Virus record (IMG/VR): IMGVR_UViG_3300023174_000104
Span: 32,689-96,688 of that record
Source of the DNA: a virus
DNA: 64,000 nucleotides
Strand: one strand, 5' to 3'
Positions within the stretch are counted from its first letter, which is position 1, and every line of letters starts with the position of its first letter. Position numbers and translations under genes: made by a program. A model generated the notes under the pieces. It was given only the letters and a program-made list of their open reading frames with translations. It ran no database searches and had not been told where the DNA came from. This document shows, in pieces, positions 1 to 8,546 of the stretch.

Positions 1-128
1 CATTCGAACCAGTCGTATCATTTATGACTCGTTACGGGTACATAGAGCTTACTAATACTGCGTCATCTTTCGGTAACGCAGCCGATTATGTTGGTGAAAT
101 AGCCGTGCAAAATCTTACTTTCCAATAA
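1..128 (+). CDS. C-terminal end of a probable tail-fibre/structural protein (partial)
   Basis: An open frame enters from the left edge (third base of the window) and stops with TAA at 126-128, giving about 41 residues ending in VQNLTF-Q. It is followed by a strong rho-independent terminator, so it is the last gene of its transcript. The upstream part lies outside the window, and the role is inferred only from the adjacent tail-fibre locus. Confidence 0.55.
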   Translation, partial: FEPVVSFMTRYGYIELTNTASSFGNAADYVGEIAVQNLTFQ

Positions 129-154
129 AATTTGGTTTGTTTATTTTGTTAAAC

Positions 155-181
155 AAAAAGGGTACTTGGTACCCTTTTTTG
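155..181 (+). terminator. Rho-independent terminator after the partial gene
   Basis: A GGGTAC/GTACCC stem with a TTG loop is flanked by an A-run and followed by six T residues. It closes the transcript of the truncated gene. Confidence 0.85.
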
Positions 182-224
182 TTGGCTATAGTTAAGTAGT
201 AGTGTATTATATTGAATTAACAAA

Positions 225-232
225 CATAAATA
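225..232 (+). promoter_or_regulatory. Late promoter CATAAATA
   Basis: T4-type late box five nucleotides upstream of the ATG at 238, which puts the predicted +1 on the start codon (leaderless). Confidence 0.7.
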
Positions 233-237
233 ATATT

Positions 238-984
238 ATGAACAAATATGAAAAATGGTACGCTGCCATAACAAAACGAGGTCAACATAGACATATTGAT
301 GATTATACTGAAATACATCATATACTTCCTGAATCATTAGGCGGACCAGACACTCCGGAAAACAAAACAACATTAACTGCAAGAGAACATTTCATATGTC
401 ATTGGTTATTAACAAAGATATACAAAGACGGTGAAGCACATTGGAAAATGTTGAATGCTATTCGTATTATGCGAGCCGAAAACAAAAATCAACAACGATA
501 TTTTACTAAAATAACCTCGAGGGTTTATTCTAATCTTAAAAAAGAATACTCACAGTTACAGAGTATTAAATTTTCAGGTTCTGGCAACGGTATGTATGGA
601 AAAAATCATACAAAAGAAACTAAAAAAACAATAGGAGATGCTAATAGAGGTCGTACTCAACCAATGGAGGAAAAAATAAAACAAAAGTTAGCAATTACCG
701 GAAGAAAACGAAATCCTTTTACTGATGAATGGAAAGAAAAAATGTCGTCGGCTAAACAAGGAGAAAAGAATAATATGTTTGGAAAAAACCACACTGATGA
801 AACTAAACAGAAACAGCGTGAGAAAGCAACAGGAAGAAAACAATCACCTGAAACAGTTGCTAAAAAATCAGAAGCTATCAGAGGATTAAAGCGTGAAAAG
901 AAACTATGTCCGCATTGTAATAACGAAGTAGCAGTCAATGGTTATGTAAGATGGCACGGTGACAATTGTAAGCAAAAAGCATAA
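238..984 (+). CDS. HNH homing endonuclease, C-terminal zinc finger
   Basis: The protein has 248 aa from the ATG at 238. An in-frame ATG at 202 was rejected because the late box at 225-232 sits five nt before 238. The N-terminus carries an HNH-type core (TEIHHILPESLGG, then ENKTTL and EHFICHWLL). The middle has NUMOD-like repeats (GMYGKNHTKETKK, NMFGKNHTDETKQ) typical of DNA-binding arms of homing nucleases. The C-terminus is a CPHC...RWHGDNC finger shared with the HNH proteins at 15824 and 29802. It sits alone between two terminators, which suggests a mobile single-gene insertion between structural genes. Confidence 0.88.
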   Translation: MNKYEKWYAAITKRGQHRHIDDYTEIHHILPESLGGPDTPENKTTLTAREHFICHWLLTKIYKDGEAHWKMLNAIRIMRAENKNQQRYFTKITSRVYSNLKKEYSQLQSIKFSGSGNGMYGKNHTKETKKTIGDANRGRTQPMEEKIKQKLAITGRKRNPFTDEWKEKMSSAKQGEKNNMFGKNHTDETKQKQREKATGRKQSPETVAKKSEAIRGLKREKKLCPHCNNEVAVNGYVRWHGDNCKQKA

Positions 985-1018
985 ATACAATATCTCAACG
1001 GGATGGGAAGTTACAATC

Positions 1019-1043
1019 AAGCACTCTTCGGGGTGCTTTTTTG
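1019..1043 (+). terminator. Rho-independent terminator after HNH gene
   Basis: AGCACTC/GGGTGCT stem with a TTCG-type loop followed by six T residues, between the HNH gene and the next late promoter. Confidence 0.8.
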
Positions 1044-1059
1044 TTGGCTATGGTTATTT

Positions 1060-1067
1060 GATAAATA
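1060..1067 (+). promoter_or_regulatory. Late promoter GATAAATA
   Basis: Late box 19 nt before the ATG at 1087, leaving room for an AAAGGG ribosome-binding site, as expected of a normally led structural gene. Confidence 0.75.
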
Positions 1068-1086
1068 GAATAAAGGGTAAGATATT

Positions 1087-2037
1087 ATGAACTTAAGTGG
1101 TTTAACATTAACAGGTGGGTTTAGTTACACTGCACCCCCTCCTCCCGGCACACAGAAAGCTATATTTGGATATGGAACTACCGGTACAGTAACTTCAATA
1201 ACCAATCTAGTATCAAACACGGGTGTTGTAGCGACAGATACCACAGGAGTAGGTACTGTAAGGCGACAACTTGCAGCCACAGGGTATGGTACAACTGGTC
1301 AGGCAATGTTTGGATATGGTATATTATCCGACGGTACAACATTTACGGCAATAACTAATCTTGTAAGTAATACAGGCGTAGTAGCAACTGATACTACAGG
1401 AGTAGGTACTGCTAGATGGCAACTTGCAGCCGCAGTTTACGGTAGTACCGGACAAGCAATATTTGGATATGGTGGAGATGGCACCGGTTATCTTTCTATA
1501 ACTAATTTAGTATCAAATACCGGTGCTGTAGCAACTGATACTACAGGAGTAGGTACTCAAAGATCAGCACTTGCGGCATCAGGATATGGAAATGATAAAG
1601 CTATTTTTGGTTATGGTTTTGCTTCCGGAACAGCACAAGTATCAATGACCAACCTAGTAAGTAATACAGGCGTAGTAGCAACTGATACTACTGGAGTAGG
1701 TACTGCAAGAAGTCTTCTTGCGGCAGCAAGTTACGGTAATGATAAAGCTATATTTGGTTATGGTCAGGAATCCGGCGGGATCCGATCATCAATCACTAAT
1801 AAAGTATCAAACACCGGTGTCGTTGCTACTGATACTACAGGTGTCGGTACTACTAGGGGTAATCTTGCAGCCGCTGGTTATGGAGGGGACAAAGCCATAT
1901 TTGGATATGGGTATGATGGTGCGGCATTAGCCGCAGTAACTAATCTTGTGTCTAATACAGGTGTGGTTGCCACAGATACTGCAAGTGTCGGTACTGCGAG
2001 ACAGGGCCTTGCAGCCGCAGGGTATTCAACTAGTTAA
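1087..2037 (+). CDS. Six-repeat beta-propeller-like tail-associated protein
   Basis: The protein has 316 aa. After about 25 residues (GLTLTGGFSYTAPPPPG) it consists of six tandem repeats of about 45-50 residues, each with KAIFGYG, TNLVSNTGVVATDTTGVGT and R..LAAAGYG. Six kelch-like units suggest a six-bladed propeller used as a receptor-binding or fibre-tip domain; this is an inference from repeat architecture. It resembles in plan, but not in sequence, the repeat protein at 25799. It is preceded by its own late promoter and RBS and lies in the tail-fibre locus, so a virion adhesin role is likely. Confidence 0.7.
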   Translation: MNLSGLTLTGGFSYTAPPPPGTQKAIFGYGTTGTVTSITNLVSNTGVVATDTTGVGTVRRQLAATGYGTTGQAMFGYGILSDGTTFTAITNLVSNTGVVATDTTGVGTARWQLAAAVYGSTGQAIFGYGGDGTGYLSITNLVSNTGAVATDTTGVGTQRSALAASGYGNDKAIFGYGFASGTAQVSMTNLVSNTGVVATDTTGVGTARSLLAAASYGNDKAIFGYGQESGGIRSSITNKVSNTGVVATDTTGVGTTRGNLAAAGYGGDKAIFGYGYDGAALAAVTNLVSNTGVVATDTASVGTARQGLAAAGYSTS

Positions 2038-2085
2038 TAAAAATTTGTAATATAACACTACCTAAACTTATAAAATATTGATAAT

Positions 2086-3030
2086 TTATAAAGTATAGTC
2101 AGTATCAACCGTTATATCCAATATACTTCTACGTTTTTCTTTTAATTTTTTTTGATGCAATCTATTACAATTAGCACATAGTGTTTTTAAATTACTTTTT
2201 TCTTTATTCTTATTATCACCGTCTTTATACACTATATCAAGTTGACATTTATCTTCAGGTATAAAACTACATTTTTCACATTTGTTCTTTTTATGTAATA
2301 GATAACCATGTTTTGGATTGTATGCGGCTTTACTACATGTAACACAGTATTTGTGCCATTTAATAAACCCATGTTTACTTTTACCATTACTTTTTGATAA
2401 TGATACTTTGCAATGTTCACATAAAGGTCTAGTGGGCTGTTTAGTAATCACTATACCTGAAGTTCTTGCTAGTATTTTTTGCTTTTTAATTTTTTCTTTT
2501 TCGTCTATCTTTTTCTGTTTTTGTATAGCTTTATTTCGTATTTTTTCTTTTTTCTTTTCTTCCTGTCGTTGTAATGTTAATAATCTTCTTTCATTTTTCT
2601 TATCTAAAAAAACTTTATCCTTTTCAGTTAATAGTCCATTTTCAATGCGACTATTACGAAGTTTTATAGTATCTTTCATTTTTTCTACAGCTTCTGTAGT
2701 AAGTTTTTGTCCTTTTTTTCGTCCTGGACCTTTGTGACCACCTGGTGCAATATTCCATCCTATATCAATACTAGGTCTTAACTCTGCTTCACGTAGATAG
2801 CAAGTATTTTCTTTATCAGTTAGTATTACTTCTTTGATAATATTTTCCCAACCGTATTTTTTAATAGCATTTACTAAATGTATATTTTTATGCTTATTGG
2901 TTTGTACTTGAGTTATATGAGACCTCATTCGTACATTAAAGTTTTTTGTCACACCAATATAACCATCTGTAGATGGATCTGTGTGTTCTGGTAATCTTAT
3001 CCAGTATAATAGTGCAATATCTTTTTTCAT
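2086..3030 (-). CDS. GIY-YIG endonuclease with degenerate C-terminal HNH-like zinc module
   Basis: The protein has 314 aa from the ATG at 3030; the longer frame from 3078 is unlikely because a late box lies five nt upstream of 3030. The N-terminus has a divergent GIY-YIG core (LLYWIRL...DGYIGVTKN...R...H). A highly charged Lys/Glu coiled linker follows. The C-terminus has CEHC and CVTC pairs and an HNH-like CEKC...LDIVYKDGD...NLKTLCANC segment in which the usual catalytic His-His is replaced by Val-Tyr, so this part may only bind DNA. It is transcribed against the fibre genes, as free-standing homing endonucleases often are. Confidence 0.8.
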   Translation of the reverse strand: MKKDIALLYWIRLPEHTDPSTDGYIGVTKNFNVRMRSHITQVQTNKHKNIHLVNAIKKYGWENIIKEVILTDKENTCYLREAELRPSIDIGWNIAPGGHKGPGRKKGQKLTTEAVEKMKDTIKLRNSRIENGLLTEKDKVFLDKKNERRLLTLQRQEEKKKEKIRNKAIQKQKKIDEKEKIKKQKILARTSGIVITKQPTRPLCEHCKVSLSKSNGKSKHGFIKWHKYCVTCSKAAYNPKHGYLLHKKNKCEKCSFIPEDKCQLDIVYKDGDNKNKEKSNLKTLCANCNRLHQKKLKEKRRSILDITVDTDYTL

Positions 3031-3035
3031 GCATA

Positions 3036-3043
3036 TATTTATA
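3036..3043 (-). promoter_or_regulatory. Late promoter TATAAATA (minus strand)
   Basis: Perfect T4 consensus late box on the minus strand, five nt before the ATG at 3030. Confidence 0.75.
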
Positions 3044-3115
3044 ATAAAAAAGATTTTTTGAGTGCTTTTACTCAACATAAAATGGTGTTTTATGGAATAC
3101 TTCTTTTATTTTTTT

Positions 3116-3123
3116 GATAAATA
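3116..3123 (+). promoter_or_regulatory. Late promoter GATAAATA
   Basis: Late box 27 nt before the fibre gene ATG at 3151, with an AGGAT ribosome-binding site in the leader. Confidence 0.75.
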
Positions 3124-3150
3124 TATTATAACAATTTTTCAGGATATTAC

Positions 3151-6100
3151 ATGGCAGCAGATGAATTTAATTCGTTAGGTGGGTACTCGGTAAATATACC
3201 ACCTATTACCGTAATTGATGAAAACGGTAATGTAGTTACAAACGTATTAGCTCCTGCAGGTAATGTTGCTGTGGCAAGAATTTATGCCGCAAATTACTTT
3301 TATGCCAATGGTGTACCATTCAATGCAGGTGGTAATCCATACGGTCCAAACGATAGTGTTCAGTTTAATAGTAATGGTGCATTTGATGGTAGTGCAAATT
3401 TCACATTTAATAATATTACTCAATTATTAACTGTTCCTAGTATAAATGTCTCTGGTTTAAGTAATTTAGGTAATATAGGAAATATTACCATTACAGGTGG
3501 CACTGCAGGATATCTGTTAACCACTAGTGGCAATGGTGTGTTAAATTGGACACCTCCTAGTACTGGTTCTGCTATTAGTAATGGTACAAGTAATTTAAAT
3601 ATTACTACAGTTAACGGTAATATAGTTGCAGGTATTAATGGTGTAGCAAATGTATTTTCTATAACTAGTGAAGGTGCTATAACGTCCGGTAATGTAATTG
3701 CTGGTAATGTTAAAACTGACAACTTGTTGTATGCTAACGGTGATCCATATGTATTTACGACTAATGCTGCCGGTAGTAACACCCAAGTTCAATTCAATAA
3801 CAATAATGCATTTAGTGCTAGTGCTAATTTTACTTTTGATAATACTACTAATACATTATCAGTAACAAATATAATATCAAATGGTGCTGGTTTATCAAAT
3901 ATTACTGGTGCAAATGTTACTGGTCAAGTTGATTATGCAGCCATAGCTAATAGTGTAGATGTAGCCAATGTAGTAGGTATAGGTAATATAGCTACCATAA
4001 ATTTAGATGGTAACGTTAGTAACATTTTACGTGGTGACGGTACTTGGGGAGCAGAAGCCGGCAATTTAAATGCAAATTTTGCAAATTTTGCTGGCAATGT
4101 AACAGTAAGTTCTCAGCCAAATATCACAAGTCTTGGTACACTTGTTAGTTTAACTGTTGCAGGTAATGCAAATATAACTGGAAATTTAGCAACTCAAGGT
4201 ACTATAGTATCTAATGCTAATATAACCGGTGCTAATTTAATAACTAGTAATGGAATTTATGCGAACACCGCTACTATTACTGCTAATCTTACATCAGGTA
4301 ATGCTAATTTAGGTAACTTGGCTACTGCTAATTACATAAATGTATCACAACAGTTTAATGGTAATGTTGCCAACTTTAGCGGTAATGTAACATCATTAAA
4401 TGCTAATTTAGGTAACTTGGCTACTGCTAATTACATAAATGTATCACAACAGTTTAATGGTAATGTTGCCAACTTTAGCGGTAATATAACAGCATTAAAT
4501 GCTAATTTAGGTAATCTAGTTACTGCTAATTATGTAAACGTTTCAAGTAATACAATAACAAATAATTTAACTGTTAATTTAGCGTTAAGTGGTAATACAG
4601 CCAATTTCACTGGTAACATAACAGCATTAAATGCTAATTTAGGTAATCTAGTTACAGCCAATTATGTAAACGTATCACAACAACTTAATGGTAATACAGC
4701 CAACTTCACCGGCAACATAACAGCATTAAATGCTAATTTAGGTAACTTGGCTACTGCCAATTATGTAAACGTATCAAGTAATACAATAACAAATAATTTA
4801 ACTGTTAATTTAGCGTTAAGTGGTAATACGGCTAACTTTATTGGTAATTTAAATGCAGGTAATTTAAGCACAGCTGGCACTGGCAATATTACAATGTTTG
4901 GCGGAAATATCAATGGTGCTAATGTAATTACTGCTAATATTTTTAGTGGCAATCTATCAGCAACAACTGCCGAAATTTCTGGCAACACAACAACAAATAA
5001 TCTAACCGTTAATTCACACATTTCAGCTAATACTGCTAATTTCAGTGGTAACTTAACAGCATTAAATGCTAATTTGGGTAACTTAGCTACTGCTAATTAC
5101 ATAAACGTATCACAACAGCTTAATGGTAATGTTGCTAATTTCAGTGGTAACTTAACAGCATTAAATGCTAATTTGGGTAACTTAGCTACTGCTAATTATG
5201 TAAATGTATCAAGTAATCTAATTGTTAGTAATTTAACAGTTAATTTAGAGTTAAGTGGTAATACAGCCAACTTCACTGGTAACGTAACATCTTTAAATGC
5301 TAATTTGGGTAATCTAGTTACAGCCAATTATGTAAACGTTTCAAGTAATACAATAACGAATAACTTAACTGTTAATTTAGAGTTAAGTGGTAACACAGCT
5401 AACTTCAGTGGCAACATAACATCATTAAATGCTACCTTAGGTAATCTAGCTACTGCTAATTATGTAAATGTATCACAGCAACTTAATGGTAATGTTGCTA
5501 ATTTCAGTGGCAACGTAACATCATTAAATGCTAACTTAGGTAATCTAGCTACTGTTAATTTTATACAAACCAATGAGATATTTAATGGAAATAGTAATGT
5601 TAGAATAGCTCCAAATGGTAATGTAACAGTTTCTGTTACTGGCACAACAAATGTATATACTTTAAGTAATGTAGGTGCAAACATTGTTGGTTATGTGTCA
5701 GCGAACGGCAACGGAACATTTGGTGCATTATATTCAAATACGTTAACATCTCAGGCTGGCAATATAACAATATATGCCGCACCGGGAAATAACTATGTTG
5801 AACTACGTCCTTCTGGCAATGGTCATGTAGATGTTGCCAATTATAGAATTCAAAATTTAGGGACGCCTGTTACTAGTACAGATGCCGCAACAAAACAATA
5901 TGTTGATGATGTTGCTCAAGGTTTAAACATACATGATGCCTGTCAGGCAGCAACATCAACAACTTTGAATATAATTACTAGTGGTACTGTTGCATATAAT
6001 AATGGTGCTAGTGGAGTAGGTGCAAACTTAGTAACAACTGGATCATTTAATTTAATAGATGGAGTAAATGTACAAACTAGTGGAACACGTATTTTAGTTA

Positions 6101-8544
6101 AAAATGAAGCTAATGCAGTATGGAATGGTATCTATACTTGGGCAAATAGTACAACAATTGTTCGTGCAACTGATTTTAATAGTGTACCAGAAGTAGAAGC
6201 AGGTGATTTTACTTTCATAACCGGTGGCACACTTTATGATAATACGGGTTGGGTACAAACATCTGTTGTAGTTACTATTGGCACTGATCCAATTGAATTT
6301 ACACAATTCAGTGGTGCTGGTACTTATCAAGCAGGTAGTGGTTTAACGTTAACGGGTACAGTATTCAGTGTAAATGTTGATAATGTCACTACTGAAATTG
6401 CAGGAGGTAATGTAGTAGTTAAAGCAAATGCACAACTAACTACTCCTAATATTGGCGCCGCAACTGGTACTAGTATAAATTTAACTGGTAATGTATTAGC
6501 AAATAACATAAACGCCAATACCAAAATAACATCTTTTGATATAGGTGTTTCTAACAATATTGTTACATCTAATGCAACAATAAACCTTGAGTTGTCAGGT
6601 AATACTGCAAATTTTACCGGTAATATAAAATCATTAAATGCTAATCTTGGTAATTTGGCTATAGCTAATTACTTTCAAGGTGATGGTAGCTTACTTACAA
6701 ATGTTTCTGCTACTGGAAGTCTGTCAAACGGTACATCAAATGTTAGTATTCCGTCTGTTAATGGTAATGTAAATATAAGTGTTAATGGTAATGCGAATAT
6801 ATTAACTGTGACCGGTACAGGTGCAAATTTAACAGGAACATTGAATGTTACCGGATTAGTAACTATACCAAATACAGCAGGTGGCGCAACTGATATAGCA
6901 CTAGGTAATCCTACTCAAGGTAATCTAATTAGTAATGCTGTAACTTTAACAAACTCATCATCTGTGTCAAATGCAATAGCTCAATTAAATGTAGTATTAG
7001 GAAAATTAGTTCCTCCTTCTCCCCCAACGTTCCCCGCTAGTCAATCAATTGCTATCAGTACTTTGTCAACATATCGTATGGCAAACTTCACTCAAACTGA
7101 TAATACACCCGGAGCTAATAAATCAGTAGCCGGTGGTACAACAGTAACTAATGTTCGTAGAGCCAGTTCTTATGTCACTGGTAACATCACAGTAGCAGGT
7201 CCAGGAGACACTGGAACAATAACAGCATTTTTAAATGGTGCAGATGCAGGTAATAGAACACTTACAAGTAGTTTAAATGGTAACGGAACTTATAGTAATT
7301 TGGTTATATTTAATAACTATGATTATAATGTTGCTAATGCAAATATTGCAGCCGGCTTTTGGAGCGTATTCTCCTCAAGAGCCGCAGGCACTGTAACCGA
7401 GGGTTGGAATGAAGTTTATATTGCTGATAGTGCGGCAAGTAATACAAATACTGCAAATTGGTATTATGATTCTAGTGCACCGGGAACTCCTTCTTTTAGT
7501 TCATTAACTATATCTCCACCTGTATCACCAAGTTATACATATTCAAGTACAGTTCCTCATTATACCAACACAAACATATTCACGTTAACAGCTAATGTTA
7601 ATAAATTAAGTGGTAATATGTATCCAACAAGTGATACGTTTGTTACAGGTACATCAGGTGGAGCATTTGGTACACCAAGTAGTGTAACATACTCGGCAGC
7701 GGGAGTAACAACTCCATTAGCACAAAACTTATATGTAAGTTCTGGTAATGCTTCTATATCAACTACTGCAACTATTATATCTGGATTTGGTGCAAGTAGT
7801 ACTGGTCCTTCATTATCATCAAACAACAGCTATAACTCTGCTACACAAGCATTTACATCAACTTTGGCTGCAAATGTATTGTACAAAACAGGTACTGTTA
7901 GTTCTGCATCAACGATTGAAGAAGCAAATGTATTTGTTGGATCAACTATTGGTACTGGATCTGGTTTAGCATTTAGAATTATTAATCCAGGTAGTGCTGA
8001 CACTCCGGTATATACTGCAAGTGCAGCCGCTTTTAATAGTCAATCAAGTACATTACAAACATATGATTCAACTGTTGTTGCTAATATATTAAAGCATGAC
8101 CAAACAAATTATAGTACTGGATATTTACCGTTAGGACCTAATTTAAGTTCCGGACGTACTGGTTCACAGTATTTTACTTTTAAAATTATTAGAACATCTG
8201 TTTCTAAATTTGATATTAAGTGGACTGGTACTATTGCAGGATTATGGATAGCATTACCGGGAAGTGTTATTGATAGTACAAGTAGTGCAAATGGATGGAT
8301 TGATATGAGTATAGCATATGCCGGAGCAGGTATACCAGGGGTGAATAGCCCAGGTAATGGTAGTAATGGTTGTGCCTTGGGGGGAGTAGCCCCGTTAAAT
8401 AGTGCCCAAACTAATAAATCAGTAACAGCAACATTTGGTACAGTAAGTAGCTCTAGTACAGCAACTAGTGAAATTTACATACGTATTAAGTTAACAAGTG
8501 GGCAATCAGTGACCGCTCTTTCTTTACAGACTGCGAGTAACTAA
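3151..8544 (+). CDS. Giant repeat-rich tail fibre protein (1797 aa)
   Basis: Asn/Gly/Thr-rich fibre protein built from many copies of a short module (NANLGNLATANY, NVSQQLNGN, NFSGN), which points to an elongated trimeric beta-structure. The N-terminus (SLGGYSVN...VAGNVAVARIYAANYFYANG) resembles the start of the paralogues at 10738 and 16531 and probably attaches to the baseplate. Around residues 900-1070 is a shared module beginning TDAATKQYVDDVAQGLN and ending TQFSGAGTY. The last 500 residues are unique, with Ser/Thr-rich beta sequence, and are the likely receptor-binding tip. The next fibre gene starts two bases after the stop, so they are co-transcribed. Confidence 0.85.
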   Translation: MAADEFNSLGGYSVNIPPITVIDENGNVVTNVLAPAGNVAVARIYAANYFYANGVPFNAGGNPYGPNDSVQFNSNGAFDGSANFTFNNITQLLTVPSINVSGLSNLGNIGNITITGGTAGYLLTTSGNGVLNWTPPSTGSAISNGTSNLNITTVNGNIVAGINGVANVFSITSEGAITSGNVIAGNVKTDNLLYANGDPYVFTTNAAGSNTQVQFNNNNAFSASANFTFDNTTNTLSVTNIISNGAGLSNITGANVTGQVDYAAIANSVDVANVVGIGNIATINLDGNVSNILRGDGTWGAEAGNLNANFANFAGNVTVSSQPNITSLGTLVSLTVAGNANITGNLATQGTIVSNANITGANLITSNGIYANTATITANLTSGNANLGNLATANYINVSQQFNGNVANFSGNVTSLNANLGNLATANYINVSQQFNGNVANFSGNITALNANLGNLVTANYVNVSSNTITNNLTVNLALSGNTANFTGNITALNANLGNLVTANYVNVSQQLNGNTANFTGNITALNANLGNLATANYVNVSSNTITNNLTVNLALSGNTANFIGNLNAGNLSTAGTGNITMFGGNINGANVITANIFSGNLSATTAEISGNTTTNNLTVNSHISANTANFSGNLTALNANLGNLATANYINVSQQLNGNVANFSGNLTALNANLGNLATANYVNVSSNLIVSNLTVNLELSGNTANFTGNVTSLNANLGNLVTANYVNVSSNTITNNLTVNLELSGNTANFSGNITSLNATLGNLATANYVNVSQQLNGNVANFSGNVTSLNANLGNLATVNFIQTNEIFNGNSNVRIAPNGNVTVSVTGTTNVYTLSNVGANIVGYVSANGNGTFGALYSNTLTSQAGNITIYAAPGNNYVELRPSGNGHVDVANYRIQNLGTPVTSTDAATKQYVDDVAQGLNIHDACQAATSTTLNIITSGTVAYNNGASGVGANLVTTGSFNLIDGVNVQTSGTRILVKNEANAVWNGIYTWANSTTIVRATDFNSVPEVEAGDFTFITGGTLYDNTGWVQTSVVVTIGTDPIEFTQFSGAGTYQAGSGLTLTGTVFSVNVDNVTTEIAGGNVVVKANAQLTTPNIGAATGTSINLTGNVLANNINANTKITSFDIGVSNNIVTSNATINLELSGNTANFTGNIKSLNANLGNLAIANYFQGDGSLLTNVSATGSLSNGTSNVSIPSVNGNVNISVNGNANILTVTGTGANLTGTLNVTGLVTIPNTAGGATDIALGNPTQGNLISNAVTLTNSSSVSNAIAQLNVVLGKLVPPSPPTFPASQSIAISTLSTYRMANFTQTDNTPGANKSVAGGTTVTNVRRASSYVTGNITVAGPGDTGTITAFLNGADAGNRTLTSSLNGNGTYSNLVIFNNYDYNVANANIAAGFWSVFSSRAAGTVTEGWNEVYIADSAASNTNTANWYYDSSAPGTPSFSSLTISPPVSPSYTYSSTVPHYTNTNIFTLTANVNKLSGNMYPTSDTFVTGTSGGAFGTPSSVTYSAAGVTTPLAQNLYVSSGNASISTTATIISGFGASSTGPSLSSNNSYNSATQAFTSTLAANVLYKTGTVSSASTIEEANVFVGSTIGTGSGLAFRIINPGSADTPVYTASAAAFNSQSSTLQTYDSTVVANILKHDQTNYSTGYLPLGPNLSSGRTGSQYFTFKIIRTSVSKFDIKWTGTIAGLWIALPGSVIDSTSSANGWIDMSIAYAGAGIPGVNSPGNGSNGCALGGVAPLNSAQTNKSVTATFGTVSSSSTATSEIYIRIKLTSGQSVTALSLQTASN

Positions 8545-8546
8545 TT

